Source of the DNA: Brassicibacter mesophilus
Lineage (GTDB): Bacteria > Bacillota > Clostridia > Tissierellales > Proteiniboraceae
Assembly (NCBI RefSeq): GCF_050433385.1
Contig: NZ_JBNPXI010000034.1
Span: 1-39,298, forward strand
Reading direction: 5' to 3'
Length of the DNA: 39,298 nucleotides
Below the pieces are notes generated by a model, which worked only from the letters and a program-made list of their open reading frames with translations, searched no databases and had not been told where the DNA came from. The position numbers were made by a program, and so were the translations under genes. The first letter of the stretch is position 1. Each line of letters begins with the position of its first letter. Of this stretch, positions 1-8,833 are shown one piece after another.

Positions 1-585
1 ATCAAAACCATAAAGATTACATATCCAGATAACCCCACTATGCTGACAGGCCTGAAGGTCATGGCAATCGCCGAAATAGACCATGGCACCCTCGTTAACC
101 AGGATGTTTTTTTGCGCTGTGATTACAGGGTATTGAAAAAGGATGAAACCGATGTGCTTTCCATCGTGCAGGATACGATAAAGCCTTTATCCGCAGATGT
201 GCAGGATTTCATTCTGCAACTGCATCAGCGCTATCTGGATAAAGGACTTACCTGCGTTGTGGAAGTAAAAGGGTTTCATATCTATATCAAGTATTGTTAT
301 AAACGGAAAGATTTATGGGGAATTAACGCTTCCCTCAACAACGGCTATCATATCAATGTGAAATCGACAAAGACGCAGGAATACACTGACACCATCAAAA
401 CGTTTCCTCCAATTTTGCAGGAACTGATTGCAAAGGGATATGGCTGCGGCAGAAAAAGAGAAATCGGTCATTGTGATGGTGGTTGCCGTGGACTTCCCAT
501 ATCGTTGGATGATTCTGTTTTAGATATACGAGATGACATTGAAACATGGTTTGATCAAGAATTGTCATGCTTGCAAAAGAAATAA
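1..585 (+). CDS. Conserved protein of unknown function, 5' partial
   Basis: The frame is open from base 1, so the gene starts upstream of the window; the first internal ATG is at 40. About 194 residues are visible. There is no signal peptide or membrane segment. The C-terminal third carries a cysteine cluster (GYGCG, then HCDGGCRG) that could bind metal, followed by an acidic tail. I do not recognise the family. It is the cargo of the first, incomplete cassette; its attC follows at 751. The gene is visibly more GC-rich than the following genes, suggesting a different source. Confidence 0.7.
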   Translation: MKTIKITYPDNPTMLTGLKVMAIAEIDHGTLVNQDVFLRCDYRVLKKDETDVLSIVQDTIKPLSADVQDFILQLHQRYLDKGLTCVVEVKGFHIYIKYCYKRKDLWGINASLNNGYHINVKSTKTQEYTDTIKTFPPILQELIAKGYGCGRKREIGHCDGGCRGLPISLDDSVLDIRDDIETWFDQELSCLQKK

Positions 586-750
586 ACATTTTATTCATTG
601 CGCCTTTCAAGCATAAGCACGACAAATTTCAATTTGTAGTTAAGATGATGAATAATGTTCAGTTGAATTATTTTGTATTCTTTATAAAATGAAACATTAA
701 AAAATAAAAAAGGTGATGTGGATATAGTAGATTTGATGACACGGGACAGC
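586..750. other. Non-coding 3' part of cassette 1
   Basis: No gene is seen between the first ORF and its attC. The stretch is AT-rich; a minus-strand ORF here is only a shadow. Confidence 0.5.
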
Positions 751-920
751 AGATAACATAGTGTTTACGCAGGGGTGCCAGGGGCAAGGTCAGTAACCTT
801 AATCCTAGAGCATAGGGAAGCCCGTCAGGCACCACATCCCTTCACCGGGAGCGGAGCTCCGCCAAGACGGTCTACCTTTAGGTCCGGTTCAGGGACGTCG
901 TAAACACAGAAACGTTATGT
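751..920 (+). other. attC-like recombination site 1
   Basis: Left box AGATAAC (751-757) and right box GTTATGT (914-920) enclose a 170-bp imperfect palindrome. The outer arms ATAGTGTTTACG and CGTAAACACAG pair. The apex is of the CACCGGG...CCGCCAAGA type. The cassette carrying the ANT(6) pseudogene begins at the TT after G914. Confidence 0.85.
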
Positions 921-981
921 GACATTGCACACTATTTTTATAATAGATGTAGTAGTGGAAATTCATTAAGGAGAGAATTGG

Positions 982-1863
982 ATGAGAACAGAGCAGGAAA
1001 TGTTTGATTTAATAATTAATGTTGCAAAGCAGGATGAGCGCATAAGAGCGGTTTATATGAATGGTTCGAGAACGAATCCTAATGTTCATAAGGATATTTT
1101 TCAGGATTATGATATTGTTTATGTTGTATCGGAGATAAAGCCTTTTTACGAGGACGAGTCATGAATTGATTGTTTTGGTCAGAGATTATATATGCAAATT
1201 CCGGAAAAAATGGATTTCTTAAGAGGCAGAGATCACAATTTTGATGATATATACGGTTGGCTTATTCAATTTGCAGATGGAAATCGTCTGGACTTGCATG
1301 TGGAATCAATACCTTACGCATTGAATAATATTTTAGCAGATAAGTTGTGTGTAATTTTACTGGACAAAGATAATATTTTACCTATAATTCCAGAATCTAC
1401 AGATAGGGATTATTATGTCAGAAAACCATTAGAAAATGACTATATGTGTGACTGCAATAATTTTTGGTGGTGTCTCAATAATGTGGCTAAAGGACTATGG
1501 AGAGGAGAAATTCCATATGCCATGGACATGATCAATTATCATATAAGACCTCATTTAGTGAATATGCTTTCTTGGAAAATTGGAATTGAAACAGATTATT
1601 CCTATAGCGTAGGGAAATCCGGAAAATATATGTATCGTTTTCTTACAAAAGAGATGTGGCAACGTTTCCTAAACACTTATTCAGATGGAAATACTGAACA
1701 TATCTGGGATGCAACATTAGCAATGTGTGATTTATTTGATGAAGTAGCAAATGAAGTGGCTGATAAGTTGGGTTATTGTTATAATCATGAAGAAGCAGAT
1801 TCAAGCAGAAGATTTTTAGAGCATGTTCGTAGATTACCTAAAGATGCAAATGAAATATACTAG
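982..1863 (+). pseudogene. Aminoglycoside 6-adenylyltransferase family, broken by one nonsense codon
   Basis: Two ORFs (982-1164 and 1192-1863) lie in the same frame and are separated only by TGA at 1162-1164. Read through, they give a 293-residue ANT(6)/AadE-like protein, the usual length of the family, which adenylylates streptomycin. The nucleotidyltransferase motif GSR...DYDI is present near residues 28-47. The sequence around the stop (EDES, stop, IDCFGQRLYMQIPEKMD) suggests an original TGG tryptophan at codon 61. The start has AGGAGA seven bases upstream. It is the sole gene of its cassette (914-1980). Reinitiation at 1192 would give a protein without the catalytic motif, so the gene is probably inactive. 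Confidence 0.88.
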
Positions 1864-1911
1864 ATTATGAGCAAAATCCTATCATTATTGGTAATCTTCG
1901 TGTGCAACGTC

Positions 1912-1987
1912 ACATAACAAGCTGATTCCTGTTTGCTCCGCCCATCCTCTCATACTTCGAGGACGACAGGAATCACAGACGTTGAAC
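1912..1987 (+). other. attC-like recombination site 2
   Basis: Left box ACATAAC (1912-1918), right box GTTGAAC (1981-1987), 76 bp. Inner arms CTGATTCCTG and CAGGAATCACAG pair. The 18 bases ending at 1918 are the near-perfect reverse complement of the start of the same cassette (914-931), with one mismatch. Confidence 0.85.
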
Positions 1988-2147
1988 TAAACCGCTTAAC
2001 AGCGGTGGCTGAAAAGCAAACAAATTACATATGAGTCTTTACTGATATGTAGGTAGGAATGTTTCTTTTGATATTAATTGATAATAATAACCATTAAAAT
2101 ATCAAAAGGAGTGTTTGTAATGAGTATATTAAGATAAAATATGATAA

Positions 2148-2339
2148 GAGATATGCAGCCTAAAGGATATAGTTCTAAAATGGACTAGCAGCAAAGAAAG
2201 CTGGCAAGAATTAATTTTTAGATTAACTGGAGTTGATTACACCATATGTCCATGTTGTGGTAAAGGATATATAGTTAGAAACAAAAAGATTAATCCTAGA
2301 TGTTATTTGCCGCCAGGCGTGAAGATGTCAGTAGCTTAA
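2148..2339 (+). pseudogene. Transposase C-terminal remnant, zinc-ribbon type
   Basis: An open frame without a start encodes about 63 residues ending at TAA 2337. It contains a WQELIFRLTGVDYT segment followed by CPCCGKG and a basic tail, resembling the C-terminal end of some IS91-like transposases. The family assignment is tentative. It is the only recognisable content of cassette 3 (1981-2690), so the cassette carries dead mobile-element DNA. The following 2346-2565 is A-rich and lysine-coding in one frame, with no convincing gene. Confidence 0.5.
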
Positions 2340-2569
2340 TCTAAAATAACGAAGTTTTAAAGGGGACAGGTCCTTAGGAGAAGTATGCATATTTTTAAGA
2401 AAAGCAAATGAATATATAATAAATTACCGTAAAATTAAAGGAAAAATACAAAAAATATCAAAAATATTATCTAAACTATATAGAAGTTTCGAAAAAAATA
2501 AAAGATTTTTTCAAATACAAAAGAAAATAGAGAAGATTGAAATCCTATAGTAAAGTTGTACGCGGCATC

Positions 2570-2696
2570 GTTCAACTGAATTGTATCTGAAATTGAAAAA
2601 AGTATTGAGTGGTTATAGCTCTTGATTAATAATCTAGAATATTGAGGGTTATTTATTTTGTGCTTTCAACTTCAGATACAATCCTAAGAGTTATAT
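2570..2696 (+). other. attC-like recombination site 3
   Basis: Left box GTTCAAC (2570-2576) is the exact reverse complement of its own cassette start GTTGAAC at 1981. Right box GTTATAT is at 2690-2696. Arms TTGTATCTGAA and TTCAGATACAA pair perfectly. Confidence 0.85.
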
Positions 2697-2813
2697 CCAA
2701 TGGCAATATCGGGGTCGGGCTCTGCAGTCTTGATTATATGTCTTTAATAACAAATGTAATTTTCTCTGGTTTACTTTGGTATTAAAATACGAATTTAAGA
2801 TGAGGGGTAGAGT

Positions 2814-3368
2814 ATGAAAAGAAAATATATTGACCACAGTAAGTGGGGAAAAATAGAAAAAAGCAAGAGCATATTATTTAATACGTATCAAGAACGATTT
2901 AATGGATATGCTTCAGCTATTTTTATAGAAAAAGTACACGAAAAACTTGTATGTAATTTTGATAAAAAGCAGTTTTGCGTTTTAGATGATGGATATATAT
3001 TGATACAACGATTGCCTATTGAAAAGAATTGGTCTGTAACTACTATAATTGATGAAAACAATAACATTATCGATTGGTATTTTGACATAACAAAGCAAAA
3101 TGATATTGATATACATGGTCAGCCCTTTTATGATGACTTATATCTTGATGTTGTTGTATTTCCTTCAGGTGAAATAGTTTTGTTTGATGAAGATGAACTT
3201 AATAAAGCATTGGAAAATGGAGATATTACACAAATGGATTTTGATCTTGCTTATAATGTAGCAAACCAAATTATAAATGGCATAGCAAAAGATGTTTTAT
3301 CCTTATGGAATATGAGCTATGATGATTTGGAGTATTTTAGTACACGATTGGGTATAAAACATTACTAA
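2814..3368 (+). CDS. DUF402 family protein
   Basis: 184 residues. The central segment (WSVTTIIDENNNIIDWYFDI, then DDLYLDVVVFPSGE and FDEDEL) is the DUF402/FomD-like barrel signature with conserved acidic metal ligands. The family includes nucleoside di/triphosphate phosphatases. The protein is probably cytosolic. The start is ATG with GAGGGG upstream. It is the single gene of cassette 4, and a strong hairpin follows it. Family confidence is good; the substrate is unknown. Confidence 0.85.
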   Translation: MKRKYIDHSKWGKIEKSKSILFNTYQERFNGYASAIFIEKVHEKLVCNFDKKQFCVLDDGYILIQRLPIEKNWSVTTIIDENNNIIDWYFDITKQNDIDIHGQPFYDDLYLDVVVFPSGEIVLFDEDELNKALENGDITQMDFDLAYNVANQIINGIAKDVLSLWNMSYDDLEYFSTRLGIKHY

Positions 3369-3370
3369 TT

Positions 3371-3410
3371 AGAGAATATTATGAAATTCTGTTAATTCAT
3401 AATATTCTCT
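3371..3410 (+). terminator. Perfect 15-bp inverted repeat after the DUF402 gene
   Basis: AGAGAATATTATGAA (3371-3385) pairs perfectly with 3396-3410 around a 10-base loop just after the stop codon. No long T-run follows, so it may be a weak terminator or a 3'-end stabiliser. Confidence 0.5.
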
Positions 3411-3466
3411 TATACTGCAATAAAATATTGGTATTGAATTAAACATAGGAAGGTAAATGCCACAGC

Positions 3467-3590
3467 ATATAACACAGCATGTGAGTTCGTGCTGGTGAGG
3501 GTTAATCTCTGGGGTAGCCCAGCACACATGTCAAAGATTAAGCCAGGTCTGGCTAAGTCTTTGAAACGTCTCACATGCGAAACGTTATAT
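3467..3590 (+). other. attC-like recombination site 4
   Basis: Left box ATATAAC (3467-3473), right box GTTATAT (3584-3590), 124 bp. Arms ACACAGCATGTGAG and CTCACATGCG pair, as do GTGCTGG and CCAGCAC inside. Confidence 0.85.
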
Positions 3591-3682
3591 GAAAGATGGT
3601 GCGTAGCCTCGCCGTCCATGGCTCGGATAAAAACATGAAGTATAACAAATGGGTTAGGAGTTAATAATGAGGAGGATAAACT

Positions 3683-4333
3683 ATGAGTTTTTGGGGAACA
3701 AGATTAAGTTGGCTAGTATTAATAATAGCAATAGTGGGGGATTTTGCTGTTCCTTATGTTCTAGCTATTTTTTACCCAAATTATAGCCATACAAAACAAG
3801 TAATGAGTGTTCTAGGAAGTTCAGCAAGCCCAGTAGCTTATATATATAATTGCTGGTTAATAATCTTAGGTATTTTAATAAGTATCTCAGCTATGAATTT
3901 CTATATGGTATATACTAAAGTGTCAACAACTTATGCAACACTAGGTTTTATAATATTATTGGCTTTTGGAATAGGTGCAGGAATTATTTCGGGCATATTT
4001 AGTGTCAATGAAAGTAAAGATATTGAGACAATGGCATCTAAGATTCATGGAATTGCGGCAGGATTAGGTTTTCTACTCTTAACATTTATTCCCTTAGTTA
4101 TTGGTGTTATTTCAATTATAGATCAAAAGAACACTATTGGCACTGTGTCGCTAGCTTTTTTCATAATAAACATAGGTCTATTTGTGCTTTTTATAATGTC
4201 TGAAAAAGAATCGTATCAAAATAGTATCATAGGATGTACTGGACTTTGGCAAAGATTATTATTATTTAGTATGTATATGCCATTGTTATTGATAGCAATA
4301 AGGCACGTTATTATTGAAAATACCACATTATAA
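3683..4333 (+). CDS. DUF998-type integral membrane protein
   Basis: 216 residues with about six hydrophobic segments (roughly 8-28, 48-68, 78-100, 115-137, 147-168, 190-208). The N-terminal pattern, with YSHTKQVMSVLGSSASPVA after the first helix, matches DUF998 membrane proteins. The function is unknown; it is located in the cytoplasmic membrane. ATG is preceded by GAGGAGG. Single gene of cassette 5. Confidence 0.78.
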   Translation: MSFWGTRLSWLVLIIAIVGDFAVPYVLAIFYPNYSHTKQVMSVLGSSASPVAYIYNCWLIILGILISISAMNFYMVYTKVSTTYATLGFIILLAFGIGAGIISGIFSVNESKDIETMASKIHGIAAGLGFLLLTFIPLVIGVISIIDQKNTIGTVSLAFFIINIGLFVLFIMSEKESYQNSIIGCTGLWQRLLLFSMYMPLLLIAIRHVIIENTTL

Positions 4334-4465
4334 CAATGTTGACTTTTCATATTGTTGAATATTGATATGTAGTTGGCTAATGCGTACATGAGTAAGATAA
4401 CAGTAATATATTAGCCTTAAGGGCTGGCGTCCATGCCAGCTCTGAAGCTAGGGGCATCGTCCATC

Positions 4466-4590
4466 ATATAACACACTATTTGCAACATACCCATTTGATT
4501 AAGAAGAATACGATGAACTGAACAATTAGTAGATAAAGTCATAGTATTAATTTGAAAGAGGGTACGTCGCAAACAGCGGGAACGTTAGTG
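4466..4590 (+). other. attC-like recombination site 5
   Basis: Left box ATATAAC (4466-4472), right box GTTAGTG (4584-4590), 125 bp. Outer arms TATTTGCAAC and GTCGCAAACA pair. The 15 bases before the left box match the start of the same cassette (3584 onward) in reverse complement. Confidence 0.8.
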
Positions 4591-4719
4591 GAAATGGCAT
4601 ATTAATAAAAGTTTTAGTTCCGCACTAATTTAGTAATCAATACTAGCTTATAAAAAAGTAATCATTAAGAATAAATTATATGATATATAGATAAATAGTA
4701 ATTTATAGAGGAGAATTTT

Positions 4720-5379
4720 ATGAATGCCGAATGGTCAGATTTAAATAAAAAAATGCAGATACAGATAAAGAAAAAAGGGACTTTCTATGCGGGAATTGAC
4801 ATATTATTAGAGTTAAGAAAAGAATTGATGGAACAAATAATGGGTTTCAAGGAATTATTGAACAGAGAAGATTTTAATGCAATGCCTTTTATCAATGCGA
4901 AAGGATATCATAATAAAACAATTGCTTATTCTTTGTACCATATTTTTAGAATAGAAGATATAGTATCCAATTCTTTGATTAAAAAAAGAGAGCAAATATT
5001 TTTTAAAGATAACTATCGTGAAAGGATGAAATCATCTATCATTACGACTGGTAATGAACTGGTAAAACAAGAAATTTCAATATTTTCATCAAAACTAAAT
5101 TTGGATGAATTATATCAATATATTAGTGATGTTGATGTTTCGACAACACAATTATTAAAAGGGCTTTCATATGAGGATTTAAAAATAAAAATGACTGAAC
5201 AAGATAAGAATCTGCTTAAGTTACTGGATGTAGTTAGTAATGATGATAACGCTGTTTGGTTAATTGATTATTGGTATGATAAAAATATTCAGGGTTTAAT
5301 TCAAATGCCATTTTCACGACATTGGATAATGCATATTGAAGCCAGTCTTCGCATTAAAAATAAAATATGCAAAATCTGA
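4720..5379 (+). CDS. DinB-like four-helix-bundle protein
   Basis: 219 residues, entirely helical in composition. YHNKTIAYSLYHIFRIEDI (about residues 67-85) and the C-terminal FSRHWIMHIEASLRIKNK place conserved histidines as in DinB/YfiT-like metalloproteins, several of which are thiol-dependent transferases. Probably cytosolic; the substrate is unknown. Good GAGGAG ribosome site. Single gene of cassette 6. Confidence 0.65.
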   Translation: MNAEWSDLNKKMQIQIKKKGTFYAGIDILLELRKELMEQIMGFKELLNREDFNAMPFINAKGYHNKTIAYSLYHIFRIEDIVSNSLIKKREQIFFKDNYRERMKSSIITTGNELVKQEISIFSSKLNLDELYQYISDVDVSTTQLLKGLSYEDLKIKMTEQDKNLLKLLDVVSNDDNAVWLIDYWYDKNIQGLIQMPFSRHWIMHIEASLRIKNKICKI

Positions 5380-5491
5380 TAAATTACAATTTATCGTTAA
5401 GTTAATTAATAATTTCTTATATGACGAACAAAATCAAAAAGAGCTGAGGGGTATAGTCAACGAATAAAATGTAGTGCAAATATGCCACTCC

Positions 5492-5635
5492 CACTAACAA
5501 CACCTTGCCGATTCCGCTATCACTACACCCAAATGCCTCAGCTAACGGAGTCGGAGTATAAGAAAACAACATAAGAGCTATGTTTTCTTATACTCCTGTA
5601 ACGCTGGGGCACTTCGGCAAGCCAAAACGTTATGT
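5492..5635 (+). other. attC-like recombination site 6
   Basis: Left box CACTAAC (5492-5498), right box GTTATGT (5629-5635), 144 bp. The apex contains a perfect 16-bp inverted repeat (5553-5568 with 5581-5596) around ATAAGAGCTA. Twenty bases ending at 5498 are the reverse complement, with two mismatches, of the start of their own cassette at 4584. Confidence 0.88.
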
Positions 5636-5783
5636 GCAATGGCAATATCGGAGCCGGGCTTCGAAGTCATAATTTTAAGGTCTTGCAATTTAAACAAAAA
5701 TTTGTTTGCTTCTTTGTAGTAGAATAAAGCGTCGCTTCTGTATTAATTTACGAAACTAATTTAACTAAAGGGGATATATAAAT

Positions 5784-6407
5784 ATGAAAGATTATTTGAG
5801 AAAAGGGGTTCCGACATTAGAAGAAGCAAAGATATTATTAGAACAAGGTAGTAGATTAAACCCAGGACCATGGATAGAACATTCTTTGAATGTAGGACAA
5901 GCAGCAGAATTAATTGCAAAAGAAGATAAAGAGTTGGATTCAAATGTAGCATTAATCCTCGGAATGTTGCATGATATTGGGAGAAGATATGGCGTAACTA
6001 ATGAAAGACATAGTTTAGACGGTTATAAATTTGCCATGGAAAATGGTTATGATTTATGGGCAAGAATCTGTATGACACATGGATACCTATGTAAGAATGT
6101 TGATGACATATGCGGGAAGAAAGATTGTACGATTGAAGAACGTAATTTTATTAAAGAATATTTATATAATATTGAGTTTACGGCATATGATAAATTAATT
6201 CAATTATGTGATGCTTTAGCACTACCATCAGGATTTTGCTTGTTAGAAAAAAGGATGTTAGATGTTGTGATGAGATATGGCTTTAATGAATTTACGATTG
6301 AAAAATGGAAAGTAACATTTGATATACAAAGATATTTTGAGGAAAGAATAGGAACTTCTATTTATAGTATTTTACCTAATGTAAAAGAGACTACTTTTGG
6401 CTTTTAA
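5784..6407 (+). CDS. HD-domain metal-dependent phosphohydrolase
   Basis: 207 residues with a compact HD signature: histidine in WIEHSLNVG (about residue 33), the HD pair in GMLHDIGRR (about 59), a later histidine in THGY, and aspartate in QLCDALA. This fits a cytosolic HD phosphohydrolase acting on nucleotides or similar phosphates; the substrate cannot be told. ATG with AAGGGG ten bases upstream. The leader shares a 15-base motif with two other cassettes. Single gene of cassette 7. Confidence 0.85.
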   Translation: MKDYLRKGVPTLEEAKILLEQGSRLNPGPWIEHSLNVGQAAELIAKEDKELDSNVALILGMLHDIGRRYGVTNERHSLDGYKFAMENGYDLWARICMTHGYLCKNVDDICGKKDCTIEERNFIKEYLYNIEFTAYDKLIQLCDALALPSGFCLLEKRMLDVVMRYGFNEFTIEKWKVTFDIQRYFEERIGTSIYSILPNVKETTFGF

Positions 6408-6502
6408 AAAAGTATTAATGAACAATTCTACTCTTGAGTCATAATTTTCTTATATCTCACAATAAATCATTAAGATAAAGATAGAAAGGCAATTGCCACT
6501 GC

Positions 6503-6578
6503 ACATAACAGCCTATTCCCAACACTTAGCCAAGATGGATGTGTTTTGGGCGCGTTGGGAATACGCAGAACGTTAAGT
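6503..6578 (+). other. attC-like recombination site 7
   Basis: Left box ACATAAC (6503-6509), right box GTTAAGT (6572-6578), 76 bp. Arms CTATTCCCAAC and GTTGGGAATACG pair. TTGCCA then TGCACATAAC mirrors the start of the same cassette at 5629. Confidence 0.85.
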
Positions 6579-6738
6579 GCAATGGCAATATCGGAGCAGG
6601 ACTTCGAGGTCTTTTTTTATTGGCTTAAATATTTAATTTCAGTTAAGAGTAAGTTTAATGTGATTTGAAAATGTGTACTAAGAATAGTTTATAATGCGAA
6701 TGACAGGAGAAGGCAGCTATGATTGAGGAGGATAGAAA

Positions 6739-7572
6739 ATGAGAGTAAAAGTATTAGGATCAGGAGCTTCTGAAGGATTTCCAGCCATATTCTGTAACTG
6801 TGACTCATGTAGAAAAGCCCGTGATGCAGGTGGAAAAAATATTAGAACTCGCTCACAATTTTATGTGGATGATGATTTGATGATTGATTTTGGAGATGAT
6901 ACCTTTTATCACTCACTAAAGGAGAATATAAATCTGTCAAAGATGAAATATCTGTTGATAACACACTCACATATAGACCATTTTAACCCTACAATATTCC
7001 GTTATAGGGGAGGATTTTATGCCACTGTTTTATTGGAAAATATATTGAATGTATATTCAACACCTAGTGTAAAGGAAATATATGATCAAATGGAGCGTGG
7101 CAAACCTATGGATGAAGTCAAAAATAAAATTGAATTTAATACACCAACTGAGTTTATGCCATTTTCCAACGATGATTATAAGGTTCATACATTACTGGCA
7201 AAACATATGAAAGATGAAAAATGCTATATGTATGTAGTTGAAAAAGGTGGTAGACGTGTATTATTCGGCACTGATTCTGGCTATTATCCGGACGAAACAT
7301 TTGAATATTTAAAAGATATGCGTCTTGACCTTGTTTTTCTAGATTGTACTTTTGGATTCACTTCATATGGAATAGATAGTAATCATATGGGTTTTTCTGA
7401 AAATCTAAAGGTAAAAGAAAGATTCTATAAGAATAAGACTGCTGACGATAGCACAGTTTTTGTAAGTCATCATTTTACGCATATATGCAATAGTACACAT
7501 GAAGAACTTTGTGATGAACTAGAAAAGCACGGATTCATGGCCTCATATGATGGTATGTTGTTTGAAATTTAA
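6739..7572 (+). CDS. MBL-fold metal-dependent hydrolase, PhnP-like
   Basis: 277 residues. The N-terminus GSGASEGFPAIFCNCDSC carries the cysteine cluster seen in PhnP-type phosphodiesterases. The metallo-beta-lactamase motif THSHIDHF is at about residues 75-82, FGTDSGYY supplies the next metal aspartate, and SHHFTH is near the C-terminus. It should hydrolyse a cyclic or linear phosphodiester in the cytosol. ATG with GAGGAGG upstream. Its cassette starts at GTTAAGT 6572, but no matching attC (GCACTTAAC) follows, so the cassette 3' end has been lost or replaced. Confidence 0.85.
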   Translation: MRVKVLGSGASEGFPAIFCNCDSCRKARDAGGKNIRTRSQFYVDDDLMIDFGDDTFYHSLKENINLSKMKYLLITHSHIDHFNPTIFRYRGGFYATVLLENILNVYSTPSVKEIYDQMERGKPMDEVKNKIEFNTPTEFMPFSNDDYKVHTLLAKHMKDEKCYMYVVEKGGRRVLFGTDSGYYPDETFEYLKDMRLDLVFLDCTFGFTSYGIDSNHMGFSENLKVKERFYKNKTADDSTVFVSHHFTHICNSTHEELCDELEKHGFMASYDGMLFEI

Positions 7573-7766
7573 ACAAAGTTTCATATTAATGTGAAATACA
7601 TAATGTCAGGACGAACAACGAGAGTATTCCATGAAGGATTACTTTAGTAGTGGAAATAATATAATATGAAGGTGAAGTATGTATAATAAAGACTTTTAGG
7701 AAAAGAGATAGTAAGCTATGGCAGGAGAAGTGAACTCAAAAAAATATTGAGAGGTGGGGGAAATGT

Positions 7767-7886
7767 ATGGAAAAGCAAGCGTTAAAGACATTATTAAGAA
7801 ATATAAAAGATAACAAATATGCAGTACCAGAGGGTGTGAACCCATATAAATTATCCTTAGAGATGATGGATTATATAGGCAAGTAA
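7767..7886 (+). pseudogene. Truncated DUF2785-like gene, 39 codons
   Basis: ATG with GAGGTGGGGG upstream, then 39 codons (LLRNIKDNKYAVPEGVNPY, ending MMDYIGK) and TAA. It resembles the N-terminus of DUF2785 helical-repeat proteins, which are several times longer. It is probably a decayed cassette gene cut off by recombination. The remaining 7573-7766 shows no clear attC. Confidence 0.45.
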
Positions 7887-8023
7887 TAGATTCCAATTTG
7901 TAGAGGTGTAGTAGCATAATTTTAGTGTCAGTTAAGTCGCATCTTTCTTTTAATGTAAACTACATTGAAAGAAATTCTTGGGGAAAATCCTACGCATATA
8001 ATTAGTAAATGAGCTGGAACATC

Positions 8024-8150
8024 AACTAACAAAATTTTACCATTCGCCTTGGCTGGTGAACTTTTTTATATAGCAGTGTGTAAGTATATGGATTATAATC
8101 TATATATAAGTTAGTTCGAAAATGCCAAGGCACATTCGTAACTTAGAGAT
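8024..8150 (+). other. Degenerate attC-like site 8
   Basis: Left box AACTAAC (8024-8030) and the inner arms TTCGCCTTGGC and GCCAAGGCACATTCG are recognisable. The closing box is eroded: only GTAACTTAG is near 8138, and a competing GTTAGTT lies at 8110-8116. The right boundary is therefore uncertain. Confidence 0.5.
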
Positions 8151-8170
8151 AAAGGAAGGGAGTATTCTAT

Positions 8171-8449
8171 ATGTCAAAAATTGATCAACATAAGGAGATA
8201 TGTGAAAGATTAAATAAAATATATACTGCTAAAAATAAAGACTATGGTGACAGTTTCAGTGAAGGGTTTCAAGAATATGGACTTATAATGCCTGCAATTA
8301 GATTAGAAGATAAGTTACGAAGATATAAGCAATTAATTAGGGAAGATGCTGAAGTAAAAGATGAGAGCATTATTGATACGCTATTAGATTTGGCCAATTA
8401 TTCTATAATGACAATTATTGAAATCGAAAATAAAGACAAAGAAAAATAA
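8171..8449 (+). CDS. Nmad1/DUF1599 family small protein
   Basis: 92 residues. KNKDYGDSFSEGFQEYG, then IRLEDKLRRYKQL and DESIIDTLLDLANYSIM, is the DUF1599 pattern (nucleotide-modification-associated domain 1), a helical family common on phages and near DNA base-modification or nucleotide genes. The exact role is unknown. ATG with AAGGAAGGG upstream. Single gene of cassette 9. The phage association suggests the cassette captured a viral gene. Confidence 0.8.
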   Translation: MSKIDQHKEICERLNKIYTAKNKDYGDSFSEGFQEYGLIMPAIRLEDKLRRYKQLIREDAEVKDESIIDTLLDLANYSIMTIIEIENKDKEK

Positions 8450-8569
8450 GAAGCAATACTCATATATTATAAAGAGTTGAGGGGAATTTATATTGAAAAT
8501 ATACAATTCACTCAGGGATTTTTGGGGGTTATATTTCCGCGTAAAAGGTTGCATAAGACATGAAACATC

Positions 8570-8745
8570 AACTAATAAAATGTTGCCGTTCGCCCTGGTT
8601 AGAGAGTACTTTAATATCGGACAAGTACTATATTCAGATATATCTTTCAAATATAAAGAATCCTTAAAACCAACGCCAAGGCCCCCCGAGCCTAAGATAA
8701 GAGATATCTAAGGCTCGGAGGCGTCGGCGATAAGAAACGTTATCT
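8570..8745 (+). other. attC-like recombination site 9
   Basis: Left box AACTAAT (8570-8576, last C changed to T), right box GTTATCT (8739-8745), 176 bp. The apex is a strong palindrome CGAGCCTAAGATA / TATCTAAGGCTCG at about 8688-8718. Confidence 0.8.
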
Positions 8746-8833
8746 GCAATATGGGGTTTGGGATGGAGCGGAGCCTATGGTCTTTCTATTGGGTCTCACT
8801 TGATAGATTATTCTAATACAAGGAGATGATTAA

